From NCBI GenBank assembly GCA_035405785.1, contig DAONJS010000012.1:18500-82499 (forward strand): a DNA stretch of 64,000 nt, read 5' to 3'. Below, one piece after another: positions 7,839 through 15,625 of this stretch. The position numbers and the translations under genes are program-made. The stretch's first letter is position 1, and every line of letters starts with the position of its first letter. The notes below the pieces were generated by a model, which had not been told where the DNA came from, made no database searches, and saw only the letters and a program-made list of their open reading frames with translations. This DNA is from BPGX01 sp035405785 (GTDB lineage: Bacteria > Bacteroidota > Bacteroidia > B-17B0 > Aurantibacillaceae).

Positions 7839-10271
7839 ATGAAAATATCATACAACATACTATCGGAACTATTACCTATCAAAATAAGTCCAAAAGAAGT
7901 AGCAGATATTCTTACAGAAATTGGATTAGAAGTAGAAGGTGTTACAGAATTTATTTCTCATAAAGGTTTGGAAAATGTGGTAGTTGGTGAAGTTATTGAA
8001 AAACAAAAACATCCAAACGCAGACAAACTTTCGCTTACAAAAGTCAATGTGGGTAATGATAAAATACTCCATATCGTTTGCGGTGCACCAAATGTAGATG
8101 TTGGACAAAAAGTATTGGTAGCATTAGTAGGTGCAGAATTACATACTTTTTCGGGAGAAACTATTTCAATTAAAAAATCAAAGATTCGTGGTGAAACCAG
8201 CGAAGGAATGATTTGTGCCGCTGATGAATTGGGCTTATCTGCAGACCATTCGGGTATAATGATTCTACCTGATGATGTGCCCGTAGGGCTTTCTGCAATG
8301 GATTATTTCAAAGTTACAAAAGATGTGGTGTTTGATATTGGATTAACAGCCAATCGTGGAGATGCGGCTTCTCACATTGGCATTGCAAGGGATTTGAAAG
8401 CATATTTGAAAACACATTTTCCAGAAGAATATAATGAACTTAATATACACTTTCCTGCATCGCTTGATTTTCCTGAATCTTCTGGCACAATTGATATTGA
8501 CATACAAATTGCAAATACAGAAGATTGTAAAAGATACGCTGGTATTGTCATCAATGGTATAAAAGTTCAACCATCACCCGACTGGCTTCAAAACAGATTA
8601 AACGCAGTAGGCATCCGTCCTATCAATAATATCGTGGATATTACTAACTATGTGATGATTGAATTAGGTCAGCCATTGCATGCTTTTGATGTAAAATCTA
8701 TTAAGGGAAATAAAATTATTGTAAAAAATGTTTTAGAAGGCACTGAATTTGTAACATTAGATGGTGTTAGCCGCAAACTCACCAACTATGATTTGATGAT
8801 TTGTAATGCTGAAGAACCAATGTGTATTGCTGGTGTTTTTGGTGGATTAGAAAGTGGTATAAAAGAAGACACACAAACTATTTTTATAGAAAGTGCATGG
8901 TTTAATCCATCTGCTATTCGCAGAACATCCGCTCGTTTAGGATTAAAAACAGATGCATCTTTTCGCTTTGAAAGATTTGCAGATCCTGAAATGGTTGTAT
9001 ATGCATTGAATAGAGCATGTTCTTTGATTCTTGAAATAGCAGGCGGTTCATTAAGTATGGGGGTAAAAGATATTTATCCTGAACCTATAACTGCTCATAA
9101 AGTAGGTTATTCTATTCGTCAGGCAAATGATTTGTTTGGTCAGGAAATTCCTTTTGATGTAACTAAAAAAATTATTGAAGAATTAGAAATTCAAATTGAA
9201 TCAGAAAGTCACGAAGGAATGCTGTTGTTAGTGCCACCAAGAAAATCAGATGTTACAAGAGAAGTAGATGTGGCAGAAGAAGTGTTGAGAATTTATGGAT
9301 ACAATAAAATTTTACCTAAAAAGCAAATATCCTTTCAAATAGCAGAAAAAAAATCTTTTGACCAAACAGACAAAGCAAAATACTTTCAAAAAATATCTGA
9401 ATACCTTGTAGATAAAGGGTTTTACGAAACTCAAGGATTATCATTTCACAATCATTCATTTTATGGAGATGAACAAAATGATTTAATTGCTATCAAAAAT
9501 CCAGTCAATACAGAATTAAATGTGCTGCGAAAAACATTGTTTTTCAACGCATTGCAAACAATTTCATTAAACGAAAGACATCAGCAAAAAAATGTATTAG
9601 GATTTGAAATCGGTAAAGTATACTGGAAAGATGGTGGCACTTTGAATGAAGAATATCATTTATCTTTATTTTCTGCAGGAAAAAATAAATTGACCGAAAG
9701 TTTTTATTCAAACAATAAAGAATTTTATTTCATCAAAGAAATTGTAGAACAAATTCTTAAATTGAGTAATGTAGAATTTAGTTTTAATGAATTAAGCGAA
9801 CAGCCATTTTCTAATAGTATTGTTTATTTTGATAAAAATAAAAAAGAAATTGCTCGTGTTGGATTTATTCATTCATCTTTTACAAAAAGATTTGAAATAG
9901 AAAACACTCACATCATTTATGCTGAAATAAATTTAGACACATTATTTAATCATTATTGCAATAAAAAAGTTACTTACTCTGAAATACCTAAATTTCCTGT
10001 TGTTGAAAGAGATTTATCATTATTGCTTGATAAGTCCGTTCGTTACGCAGATATTAAATCAACAATAGAAAAAGCCGCTAAACAATATCTTATTAAATTA
10101 GAATTATTTGATTATTACGAAGGAAAGAACATCCCTGAAAATAAAAAATCTTATGCGGTAAGGTTGTATTTACAGGATCGCACTAAAACACTTACAGATA
10201 AAGAAATTGACAGCATAATGAATAAAGTGATTGATGCATTAACCAAACAATGTAAAGCAGAATTGAGATGA
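7839..10271 (+). CDS. pheT: Phenylalanine--tRNA ligase beta subunit
   Basis: 810 residues, the normal bacterial length. Domains in order: N-terminal B1 part, an EMAPII/tRNA-binding fold (about 40-155, ENVVVGEVIEKQKHPNADKL), the B3/B4 editing domain (about 215-395), B5 DNA-binding-like domain (about 405-485), the catalytic-like core, and a C-terminal ferredoxin-fold anticodon-binding domain (about 715-808, FPVVERDLSLLLDKSVRYADI). It pairs with PheS in the cytoplasmic alpha2-beta2 enzyme that charges tRNA-Phe; pheS is not in the window, so pheS and pheT are unlinked here. The stop overlaps the start of surE by 4 bp, which suggests translational coupling. Confidence 0.97.
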   Translation: MKISYNILSELLPIKISPKEVADILTEIGLEVEGVTEFISHKGLENVVVGEVIEKQKHPNADKLSLTKVNVGNDKILHIVCGAPNVDVGQKVLVALVGAELHTFSGETISIKKSKIRGETSEGMICAADELGLSADHSGIMILPDDVPVGLSAMDYFKVTKDVVFDIGLTANRGDAASHIGIARDLKAYLKTHFPEEYNELNIHFPASLDFPESSGTIDIDIQIANTEDCKRYAGIVINGIKVQPSPDWLQNRLNAVGIRPINNIVDITNYVMIELGQPLHAFDVKSIKGNKIIVKNVLEGTEFVTLDGVSRKLTNYDLMICNAEEPMCIAGVFGGLESGIKEDTQTIFIESAWFNPSAIRRTSARLGLKTDASFRFERFADPEMVVYALNRACSLILEIAGGSLSMGVKDIYPEPITAHKVGYSIRQANDLFGQEIPFDVTKKIIEELEIQIESESHEGMLLLVPPRKSDVTREVDVAEEVLRIYGYNKILPKKQISFQIAEKKSFDQTDKAKYFQKISEYLVDKGFYETQGLSFHNHSFYGDEQNDLIAIKNPVNTELNVLRKTLFFNALQTISLNERHQQKNVLGFEIGKVYWKDGGTLNEEYHLSLFSAGKNKLTESFYSNNKEFYFIKEIVEQILKLSNVEFSFNELSEQPFSNSIVYFDKNKKEIARVGFIHSSFTKRFEIENTHIIYAEINLDTLFNHYCNKKVTYSEIPKFPVVERDLSLLLDKSVRYADIKSTIEKAAKQYLIKLELFDYYEGKNIPENKKSYAVRLYLQDRTKTLTDKEIDSIMNKVIDALTKQCKAELR

Positions 10272-11035
10272 AAAAACCATTTATACTTGTTACAAATGAT
10301 GATGGTATTAGTGCCCCTGGTATTTTGCATTTGAGTAAAATAGCCAAAGAATTTGGAGATGTAGCAGTCATTGCTCCTGATAAACCACAATCTGGCAGTG
10401 GACACGCTATTACAATTCATACAACATTAAGAATACAAGCATCTAAAATACACGATGTTCTTATTGAATATTCAACAAACGGCACACCTGTTGATTGTGT
10501 AAAACTTGCAGTTAATAAAATTTTACCACAAAAACCTGATTTAATTTTATCTGGCATCAATCACGGAAGTAATAGTTCCATCAATGTTATTTATTCAGGC
10601 ACAATGTCTGCGGCTATTGAAGGGTATTTGGAAGGTATTCCGTCCGTTGGGTTTTCGCTTTGTAATTATAGTATTGAAGCAAATTTTTCACATTCGCTAA
10701 AATATGTTCGTCAAATTATTGATTGGGTATTGAATAAAAATAACAAAGAACTCATTTGCTTGAATGTAAATATACCCGACCTTGCAGAAGATGAAATACG
10801 AGGTATAAAAATTTGTCGTCAGGCAAAAGGTAACTGGGTAGAAGAATTTGAAGAAAGATTAGATCCTTATGACCGTCCATATTATTGGATGACAGGAAAG
10901 TTTACTAACTTTGAGCCATCTGCCGAAGATACAGACGAATGGGCATTAGCCAATGGTTATATTTCGGTAGTGCCTATTTCTACTGATCTTACATGTTATT
11001 CTACACTGAATAAAATGAAACAAAATTTTGTATAA
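10268..11035 (+). CDS. surE: 5'/3'-nucleotidase SurE
   Basis: 255 residues. The metal site of the SurE family is intact: D11-D12 in TNDDGISAPG, S42 in PQSGSGH and N98 in SGINHGSN, matching the Asp-Asp-Ser-Asn set of the E. coli enzyme. SurE dephosphorylates 5'- and 3'-nucleotides and short polyphosphates in the cytoplasm. The start overlaps the stop of pheT (ATGA), so the two are probably cotranscribed. Length and C-terminal region (VPISTDLTCYSTLNKM) are typical. Confidence 0.96.
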   Translation: MKKPFILVTNDDGISAPGILHLSKIAKEFGDVAVIAPDKPQSGSGHAITIHTTLRIQASKIHDVLIEYSTNGTPVDCVKLAVNKILPQKPDLILSGINHGSNSSINVIYSGTMSAAIEGYLEGIPSVGFSLCNYSIEANFSHSLKYVRQIIDWVLNKNNKELICLNVNIPDLAEDEIRGIKICRQAKGNWVEEFEERLDPYDRPYYWMTGKFTNFEPSAEDTDEWALANGYISVVPISTDLTCYSTLNKMKQNFV

Positions 11036-11053
11036 AAATAAAAACATAAGTAT

Positions 11054-12232
11054 ATGAGAACCGACAACTATCAACATCACGATTATTATTTAGTGGATGA
11101 ATTACTCACCGAAGAACATAAATTGATTAGAGACACTGTTCGTGCGTGGGTAAAAAAAGAAGTAACTCCAATTATTGAAGATGTATGTCAAAAAGCCACA
11201 TTTCATAAACCATGGATTAAAGGATTAGCAGAAATAGGTGCATTTGGACCTTTTATTCCACAAGAATACGGCGGTGCAGGATTAGATTATATTTCTTATG
11301 GTATTATGATGCAAGAATTAGAAAGAGGTGATAGTGGCGTTAGATCTACTGCATCTGTTCAAGGTTCTTTAGTAATGTTTCCCATTTATGCATTCGGCAG
11401 CGAAGAACAAAAGAAAAAATATCTACCAAAATTAGCTAAAGGAGAATTGATGGGATGTTTTGGATTAACAGAACCTGATTATGGTTCTAATCCTGCTGGT
11501 ATGATTACTCGCATAGAAGACAAAGGCGATTATTATTTGTTGAATGGTGCTAAAATGTGGATATCCAATGCTCCTTTTGCAGATATTGCAGTAGTTTGGG
11601 CAAAAGATGAAAATGGAGATATTCGTGGATTGATTGTAGAAAGAGGAATGGAAGGATTTTCTACACCTGAAACGCACGGTAAATGGAGTTTAAGAGCAAG
11701 TGCTACTGGTGAATTAGTGTTTGATAATGTAAAAGTGCCAAAAGAAAATTTATTGCCTAATATCAAAGGATTAAAAGGACCTTTGAGTTGTTTGAATAGT
11801 GCAAGATATGGTATTGCATGGGGAGCAATTGGTGCTGCGTTAGATTGTTATGACAGTGCATTAAGATATTCAAAAGAAAGAATACAATTTGGAAAACCAA
11901 TAGGTGCTTTTCAATTACAACAAAAGAAATTAGCCGAAATGATTACAGAAATTACAAAAGCACAATTATTAGCGTGGCGATTAGGTGTATTAAAAAATGA
12001 AAACAGAGCTACGCCTGCACAAATATCAATGGCAAAGAGAAATAATGTAGCAATGGCATTAAACATCGCCCGTGAAGCAAGACAAATACATGGTGGAATG
12101 GGCATCACAGGCGAGTTTCCAATAATGAGACACATGATGAATTTAGAATCTGTAATCACTTACGAAGGAACTCACGATATACATTTATTAATTACAGGAA
12201 TGGATATTACTGGATTTAATGCTTTTGCTTAA
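11054..12232 (+). CDS. gcdH: Glutaryl-CoA dehydrogenase-like acyl-CoA dehydrogenase
   Basis: 392 residues with the three acyl-CoA dehydrogenase domains (N-terminal helical to about 135, middle beta about 138-230, C-terminal helical about 240-390). The catalytic base is E371 in TYEGTHDIH. R97 and S98 in DSGVRST match the Arg94-Ser95 pair that binds the glutaryl carboxylate in human glutaryl-CoA dehydrogenase, and FGLTEPDYGSNP and YGIAWGAIGA are also characteristic. The enzyme oxidises and decarboxylates glutaryl-CoA to crotonyl-CoA in lysine/tryptophan breakdown and passes electrons to ETF through FAD. It lies 18 bp after surE; neighbouring lysine-degradation genes are absent. Group II isovaleryl- or butyryl-CoA dehydrogenase is less likely because of the R97/S98 pair. 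Confidence 0.9.
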   Translation: MRTDNYQHHDYYLVDELLTEEHKLIRDTVRAWVKKEVTPIIEDVCQKATFHKPWIKGLAEIGAFGPFIPQEYGGAGLDYISYGIMMQELERGDSGVRSTASVQGSLVMFPIYAFGSEEQKKKYLPKLAKGELMGCFGLTEPDYGSNPAGMITRIEDKGDYYLLNGAKMWISNAPFADIAVVWAKDENGDIRGLIVERGMEGFSTPETHGKWSLRASATGELVFDNVKVPKENLLPNIKGLKGPLSCLNSARYGIAWGAIGAALDCYDSALRYSKERIQFGKPIGAFQLQQKKLAEMITEITKAQLLAWRLGVLKNENRATPAQISMAKRNNVAMALNIAREARQIHGGMGITGEFPIMRHMMNLESVITYEGTHDIHLLITGMDITGFNAFA

Positions 12233-12278
12233 TTAAAATCATTGTTGCTATTCTGGTGATTCAAAATGATTAAAAGAC

Positions 12279-12327
12279 ACATTGCACGCAAAGTTCGCAA
12301 AGAATAAGAATGCCAAGCACGCAAAGA
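12279..12327. repeat. CGCAAAG-type dispersed repeat
   Basis: Three CGCAAAG words occur in about 50 bp (CACGCAAAGTTCGCAAAGAA and later CACGCAAAG), two of them 9 bp apart. Similar words appear on the other strand at 2920-2960, and related ones at 13803-13830 and 61663-61684. No ORF is supported in the gap 12233-12466. Confidence 0.5.
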
Positions 12328-12334
12328 TTTTTAA

Positions 12335-12466
12335 TAGTTTTTAGTTTTGAGTGTTTAGTTTTTAGTTGGATTTTTTTTTCAATTTTATAACTCAAAATTA
12401 AAAACTCATAACTCAAAACTTATTAAACTTGAACATTGAGAATTGAAAATTTAAAACTAAAAACAA
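12335..12466. repeat. Inverted period-7 arrays before rpe
   Basis: The left arm 12335-12369 consists of 7-bp units TAGTTTT/TAGTTTT/GAGTGTT/TAGTTTT/TAGTTGG. After a T-rich loop, the right arm 12389-12429 consists of AACTCAA/AATTAAA/AACTCAT/AACTCAA units. A shorter third stretch (12433-12463) keeps the 7-bp period with TTGAGAA/TTGAAAA/TTTAAAA. The arms are complementary and could form a long AU-rich hairpin in RNA directly upstream of rpe. Confidence 0.75.
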
Positions 12467-13120
12467 ATGCCAATACTTGCCCCATCATTATTATCCGCTG
12501 ATTTTGCTAATCTGCAAACTGCTATTGATATTGTTAATCAAAGTGAAGCAGAATGGTTGCATTTAGATATAATGGATGGCGTGTTTGTTCCCAATATATC
12601 TTTTGGTTTTCCTGTATTATCTGCTGTTCAAAAGCACTGTCAAAAGCCAATGGATGTGCATTTGATGATTGTAGAACCTGATAGATATATTGAAAGATTT
12701 GCTAAAACAGGGGCTTACAATATCAGCGTGCATTTAGAAGCATCTGTTCATTTGCACAGAACTGTTCAACTAATTAAGTCATTTAATGTAAAAGCGGGCG
12801 TGGCTATCAATCCACATACTTCTGTAAGTTTGTTAGAAGATATTATTGCAGAAATTGATGTGGTTTGTTTGATGTCTGTAAATCCTGGCTTTGGGGGACA
12901 AAAGTTTATTGAAAATACTTATTCAAAAATTGACAAATTGAAAAATTTAATTTTGCAAAAAAATTCCCGTGCTTTAATTGAAATTGATGGTGGTGTAGAT
13001 ATAAACAACATAGAAAAATTAGTAAAAGCAGGTGCAGATATACTGGTTGCAGGCAATAGTGTATTTGGTCAAAAAGATATTAAATTAGCCATTCAACAAT
13101 TGAAAGCACTTTGTAAATAA
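12467..13120 (+). CDS. rpe: Ribulose-phosphate 3-epimerase
   Basis: 217 residues, the usual length. A TIM barrel with the family metal and acid-base residues: H32 and D34 in LHLDIMDG, H65 in MDVHLMI, and D174 in IEIDGGV; the phosphate-binding block is NPGFGGQKFI (about 139-148). The enzyme interconverts ribulose 5-phosphate and xylulose 5-phosphate in the pentose phosphate pathway. Its stop overlaps the ATG of trmH by one base (TAATG), so the two genes are likely coupled. Upstream is a 234-bp repeat-filled gap. Confidence 0.97.
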   Translation: MPILAPSLLSADFANLQTAIDIVNQSEAEWLHLDIMDGVFVPNISFGFPVLSAVQKHCQKPMDVHLMIVEPDRYIERFAKTGAYNISVHLEASVHLHRTVQLIKSFNVKAGVAINPHTSVSLLEDIIAEIDVVCLMSVNPGFGGQKFIENTYSKIDKLKNLILQKNSRALIEIDGGVDINNIEKLVKAGADILVAGNSVFGQKDIKLAIQQLKALCK

Positions 13121-13788
13121 TGAATACAGAAAGACAAATTGAGTATTTAAAAAATTTCATCACAGAAAAAAGATTTGAAAGATTTGTAAATGTTCTTAAT
13201 CAAAGAACAAGATATGTTACTGTTGTGTTAGAAGATGTGTTTCAAGGACATAATGCTGCGGCAGTATTAAGAAGTTGTGATTGCTTTGGTGTGCAGGATA
13301 TTTATTGTGCAGAAAACAGAAATGAATTCAAGCCGAATGAAGAAGTATCAATGGGTGCTGGTCAATGGTTAAACATTTATCGTTTCAGAGAAAAAGAAAA
13401 AAATAATACTGAAATTTGTTATCAAACTTTAAGAGAAAAAGGATATAAAATAGTAGCCACCTCACCACATGCAAATGCAGTATCAATAAAAGATTTGAAA
13501 TTAGATGCTCCTATTGCACTTGTATTTGGTGCAGAAAAAGAAGGACTAACAGAATATGCACTAAATAATGCAGATGAAAGTGTATTTATACCAATGTATG
13601 GATTTACTGAAAGTTTTAATATCAGTGTTACAGTAGCATTATGCTTGTATGAATTGATAAATAGATTGAGAAATTCTAATATAAATTATTCTTTGTCAGA
13701 ACAAGAAAAACAAGAGATTTTATTGCAATGGATGAAAAACAGCATCAAAGATGCAGATAGAATTTTAGAGAGGTTGGAAGAAAAATAA
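13120..13788 (+). CDS. trmH: TrmH-type tRNA (guanosine-2'-O)-methyltransferase
   Basis: 222 residues with the SPOUT knot motifs: motif 1 at about 40-56 with N45 and R51 (HNAAAVLRSCDCFG), motif 2 FGAEKEGL (137-143), motif 3 IPMYGFTESFNISVTVA (158-173). This combination and the C-terminal helix match TrmH, which methylates the ribose of G18 in tRNA using S-adenosylmethionine. Family members with other tRNA or rRNA targets exist, so the exact site is inferred. Cotranscribed with rpe. The downstream 388 bp have no gene. Confidence 0.9.
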   Translation: MNTERQIEYLKNFITEKRFERFVNVLNQRTRYVTVVLEDVFQGHNAAAVLRSCDCFGVQDIYCAENRNEFKPNEEVSMGAGQWLNIYRFREKEKNNTEICYQTLREKGYKIVATSPHANAVSIKDLKLDAPIALVFGAEKEGLTEYALNNADESVFIPMYGFTESFNISVTVALCLYELINRLRNSNINYSLSEQEKQEILLQWMKNSIKDADRILERLEEK

Positions 13789-13854
13789 GATTGCTGTTAA
13801 GTTTAAATTAAACCGCAATGACACTAAGAATTTTTATATTTCAATTTTCAATGT

Positions 13855-13905
13855 GCCGACGCTGTTGGTCGGCATGCTGACATTTTGTAAAACAAAATCG
13901 TCAGC
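13855..13905. repeat. Two adjacent hairpins
   Basis: GCCGAC (13855-13860) pairs with GTCGGC (13868-13873) over a 7-nt loop. GCTGAC (13876-13881) pairs with GTCAGC (13900-13905), and the interior extends with ATTTTGT/ACAAAAT, giving a long near-perfect stem with loop AAA. GTCAGC hairpins with other loops recur at 42581-42597 and 51870-51890. A terminator role for trmH is possible, but no U-tract follows. Confidence 0.7.
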
Positions 13906-13906
13906 A

Positions 13907-13934
13907 TTCAATACTCTATGTTCAATTTTCAATT
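13907..13934. repeat. TTCAATn heptamer array
   Basis: Units TTCAATA/CTCTATG/TTCAATT/TTCAATT repeat with a 7-bp period. The same class forms the long array at 63618-63687. Confidence 0.65.
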
Positions 13935-13977
13935 ATAATATCCAAACAAACTGATTTCTGAAAACTATAACAATATA

Positions 13978-14037
13978 TTTTTTTCTCCCACTTTTTTAGA
14001 AAAAAGTAAACAAAAATCTGTTATTAGAAGGCAATCT
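13978..14037. repeat. 60-bp dispersed element, copy 1
   Basis: Contains a CACTTTTTTAG/AAAAAAGT hairpin followed by AAATCTG and AGAAGGCAATCT. The reverse complement aligns over its length with 42815-42877, so these are two copies in opposite orientation about 29 kb apart, both in gaps between convergent genes. Confidence 0.75.
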
Positions 14038-14045
14038 ACTTACAT

Positions 14046-14134
14046 CATCACTGCGAGCGAAGCGAAGCAATCTCAAAAGTATTATCCACATAACAATTAC
14101 GAGATTGTTTCGGACTATCGTCCTTGCAATGACG
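14046..14134. mobile_element. MITE-like palindromic element, copy 1
   Basis: About 89 bp. The left end has CTGCGAGCGAAGCGAAG then CAATCTC; the right end has GAGATTG, TTTCGGACTATCGTCC and TTGCAATGACG. The ends are imperfect inverted repeats around an AT-rich centre. Copies: 37101-37187 (opposite orientation) and 42500-42586 (same orientation). It has no ORF, so if mobile it would depend on a transposase encoded elsewhere. Confidence 0.75.
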
Positions 14135-14141
14135 AAAAAAC

Positions 14142-14173
14142 TAATCACTAAAAACTAAAAATTCAAAACTCAC
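14142..14173. repeat. ACTAAAA heptamer array
   Basis: Units ACTAATC/ACTAAAA/ACTAAAA/ATTCAAA/ACTCACT with a 7-bp period directly follow the MITE-like element and run to the stop codon region of the gene on the minus strand. Confidence 0.65.
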
Positions 14174-14176
14174 TCA

Positions 14177-15625
14177 TCACCTTCCCCACCAATATCTGAT
14201 AAAATTTAGGTAACCTTTTCGCCATTCGTAGTTGGCTGAAGCATTGAGTAAAGCAAGTGTATTTTTATCTGATGAATTAATTTCTTTTTCTAATGAAATA
14301 TCAATTTTATTTTCAGGTAAAATATTTTCATTGTTTGATGCAAATAATATCAAATTGCTTGTGGCTTCTGAAACTCCTGTTGATATATGTGAAGTGAAAA
14401 ATCCTGATTTTTGAAGTGTAGATACTAAAACTCTTGTTCCTTTTCCTGTCTTGTTTTTGTAATATCCATACCAATTGATAATTAAAACTGATGAGTCATT
14501 TTTGAAATGTGTTTTTAATTCGGAAAAATTTTCTGCTGTGAGTAAATAAGATGGTGGCTCTTCTCCATTAAACAAATCCATAATAATAACATCATAATGC
14601 GCTGTATCTTTTTTCAAAAACCATTGTGCATCATCACAAATAGTTTTGACATTTTTATTTAAGTTGAAATACTTTTTGGCACAATCAATTATTCTGGGAT
14701 CAATTTCTACACCCGTAATTTCAGAACTGTATTTTGAAAGTTTGTTAGCAATAATTCCACCACCTAATCCTAAAATCAAAATTTTCTTATTTTTCCATTT
14801 GTGTGCAGAAAATACACTGTCTATCACATTAGCATAATCAAGTGTTTTATCATTTTTAAAATCAACAAACGACTGAATAATATAATTCACTAATAAATAT
14901 CTTGTTTGATAATCATCAACAACCATTACAGATGAAAAAACACCGTCGTTTTGATAAATAATGTTTTTATGCAATTTCTTTTCAGGATAAATAATAGCCA
15001 CTATAAAAAGCATAGTGAGAAAAATTTCAATTTTGTAAAATAATACAGATACTAATAATGCAATGAAAGATAAAATATAAATGGTCATTTGTATGCCAAG
15101 ATATGGAAATGTAAATAATACAGCCATAATTGCAAATACAATACTGCCCATTGTAGAAAATGCAAGTATTTTTCCATAAGTAGGTTGATGATGGTTTATT
15201 TTTTGTGAAGCATCAATAAGTATAGTGCTAATAGCACCAAAAGCAAACATAGGAATAAGTAATAAAAACAAAGCATCTAAAAACACAGCAGTTAATAGTT
15301 CAAAATTATATTGAATCAAAATCATTGAAATGTTAGTGTTGAATTTCCATAATGATAAAGATATTGCCAGAAGTAAAAAGAGAATTGAAAGTGTTTTTGA
15401 ATTAAATTGTTTATTTGTATTAGTTTCCTTTTGGCATAGATAGTTGGCATAATAATACCCTGCTGCTAATCCAAGCATGGTAATACATAAAACCATTAAC
15501 CAAACATACAAACTGCTTCCAAAGAATACTGCTAACTTTCTTGATGATGCTAATTCAGACACTAACATCATTCCACCTTCAACAAATGAAACAAGATAAT
15601 AAAAGTGAAGTGAATTTTTTTTCAT
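14177..15625 (-). CDS. Membrane protein with spermidine-synthase-like methyltransferase-fold domain
   Basis: 482 residues. The first 215 residues hold about six or seven transmembrane helices. The C-terminal half (about 225-440) has a Rossmann fold of the spermidine synthase family: KILILGLGGGIIANKL (nucleotide loop), ITGVEIDPRIIDCAKKYF (acidic end of beta 2) and IIMDLFNGEEPPSYLLT (the position of the catalytic Asp). Such fused membrane/spermidine-synthase-like proteins are widespread but mostly uncharacterised, so true aminopropyl transfer is not certain. Its start overlaps the aroC stop by 4 bp, so it is the last gene of an aroC-containing minus-strand unit. Confidence 0.85.
   Translation of the reverse strand: MKKNSLHFYYLVSFVEGGMMLVSELASSRKLAVFFGSSLYVWLMVLCITMLGLAAGYYYANYLCQKETNTNKQFNSKTLSILFLLLAISLSLWKFNTNISMILIQYNFELLTAVFLDALFLLLIPMFAFGAISTILIDASQKINHHQPTYGKILAFSTMGSIVFAIMAVLFTFPYLGIQMTIYILSFIALLVSVLFYKIEIFLTMLFIVAIIYPEKKLHKNIIYQNDGVFSSVMVVDDYQTRYLLVNYIIQSFVDFKNDKTLDYANVIDSVFSAHKWKNKKILILGLGGGIIANKLSKYSSEITGVEIDPRIIDCAKKYFNLNKNVKTICDDAQWFLKKDTAHYDVIIMDLFNGEEPPSYLLTAENFSELKTHFKNDSSVLIINWYGYYKNKTGKGTRVLVSTLQKSGFFTSHISTGVSEATSNLILFASNNENILPENKIDISLEKEINSSDKNTLALLNASANYEWRKGYLNFIRYWWGR

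Larger units (their letters stand above)
13789..14176. other. Gene-free, repeat-filled gap between trmH and 14177 gene
   Basis: No coding sequence is supported. In order it holds a CGCAATGACACTAAG word (13803-13830), a short TTCAAT heptamer stretch, two hairpins (13855-13873, 13876-13905), another TTCAAT heptamer array (13907-13934), a 60-bp element with an inverted copy at 42815-42877, a MITE-like palindrome (14046-14134) and an ACTAAAA heptamer array (14142-14173). It separates convergent genes. Confidence 0.8.
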
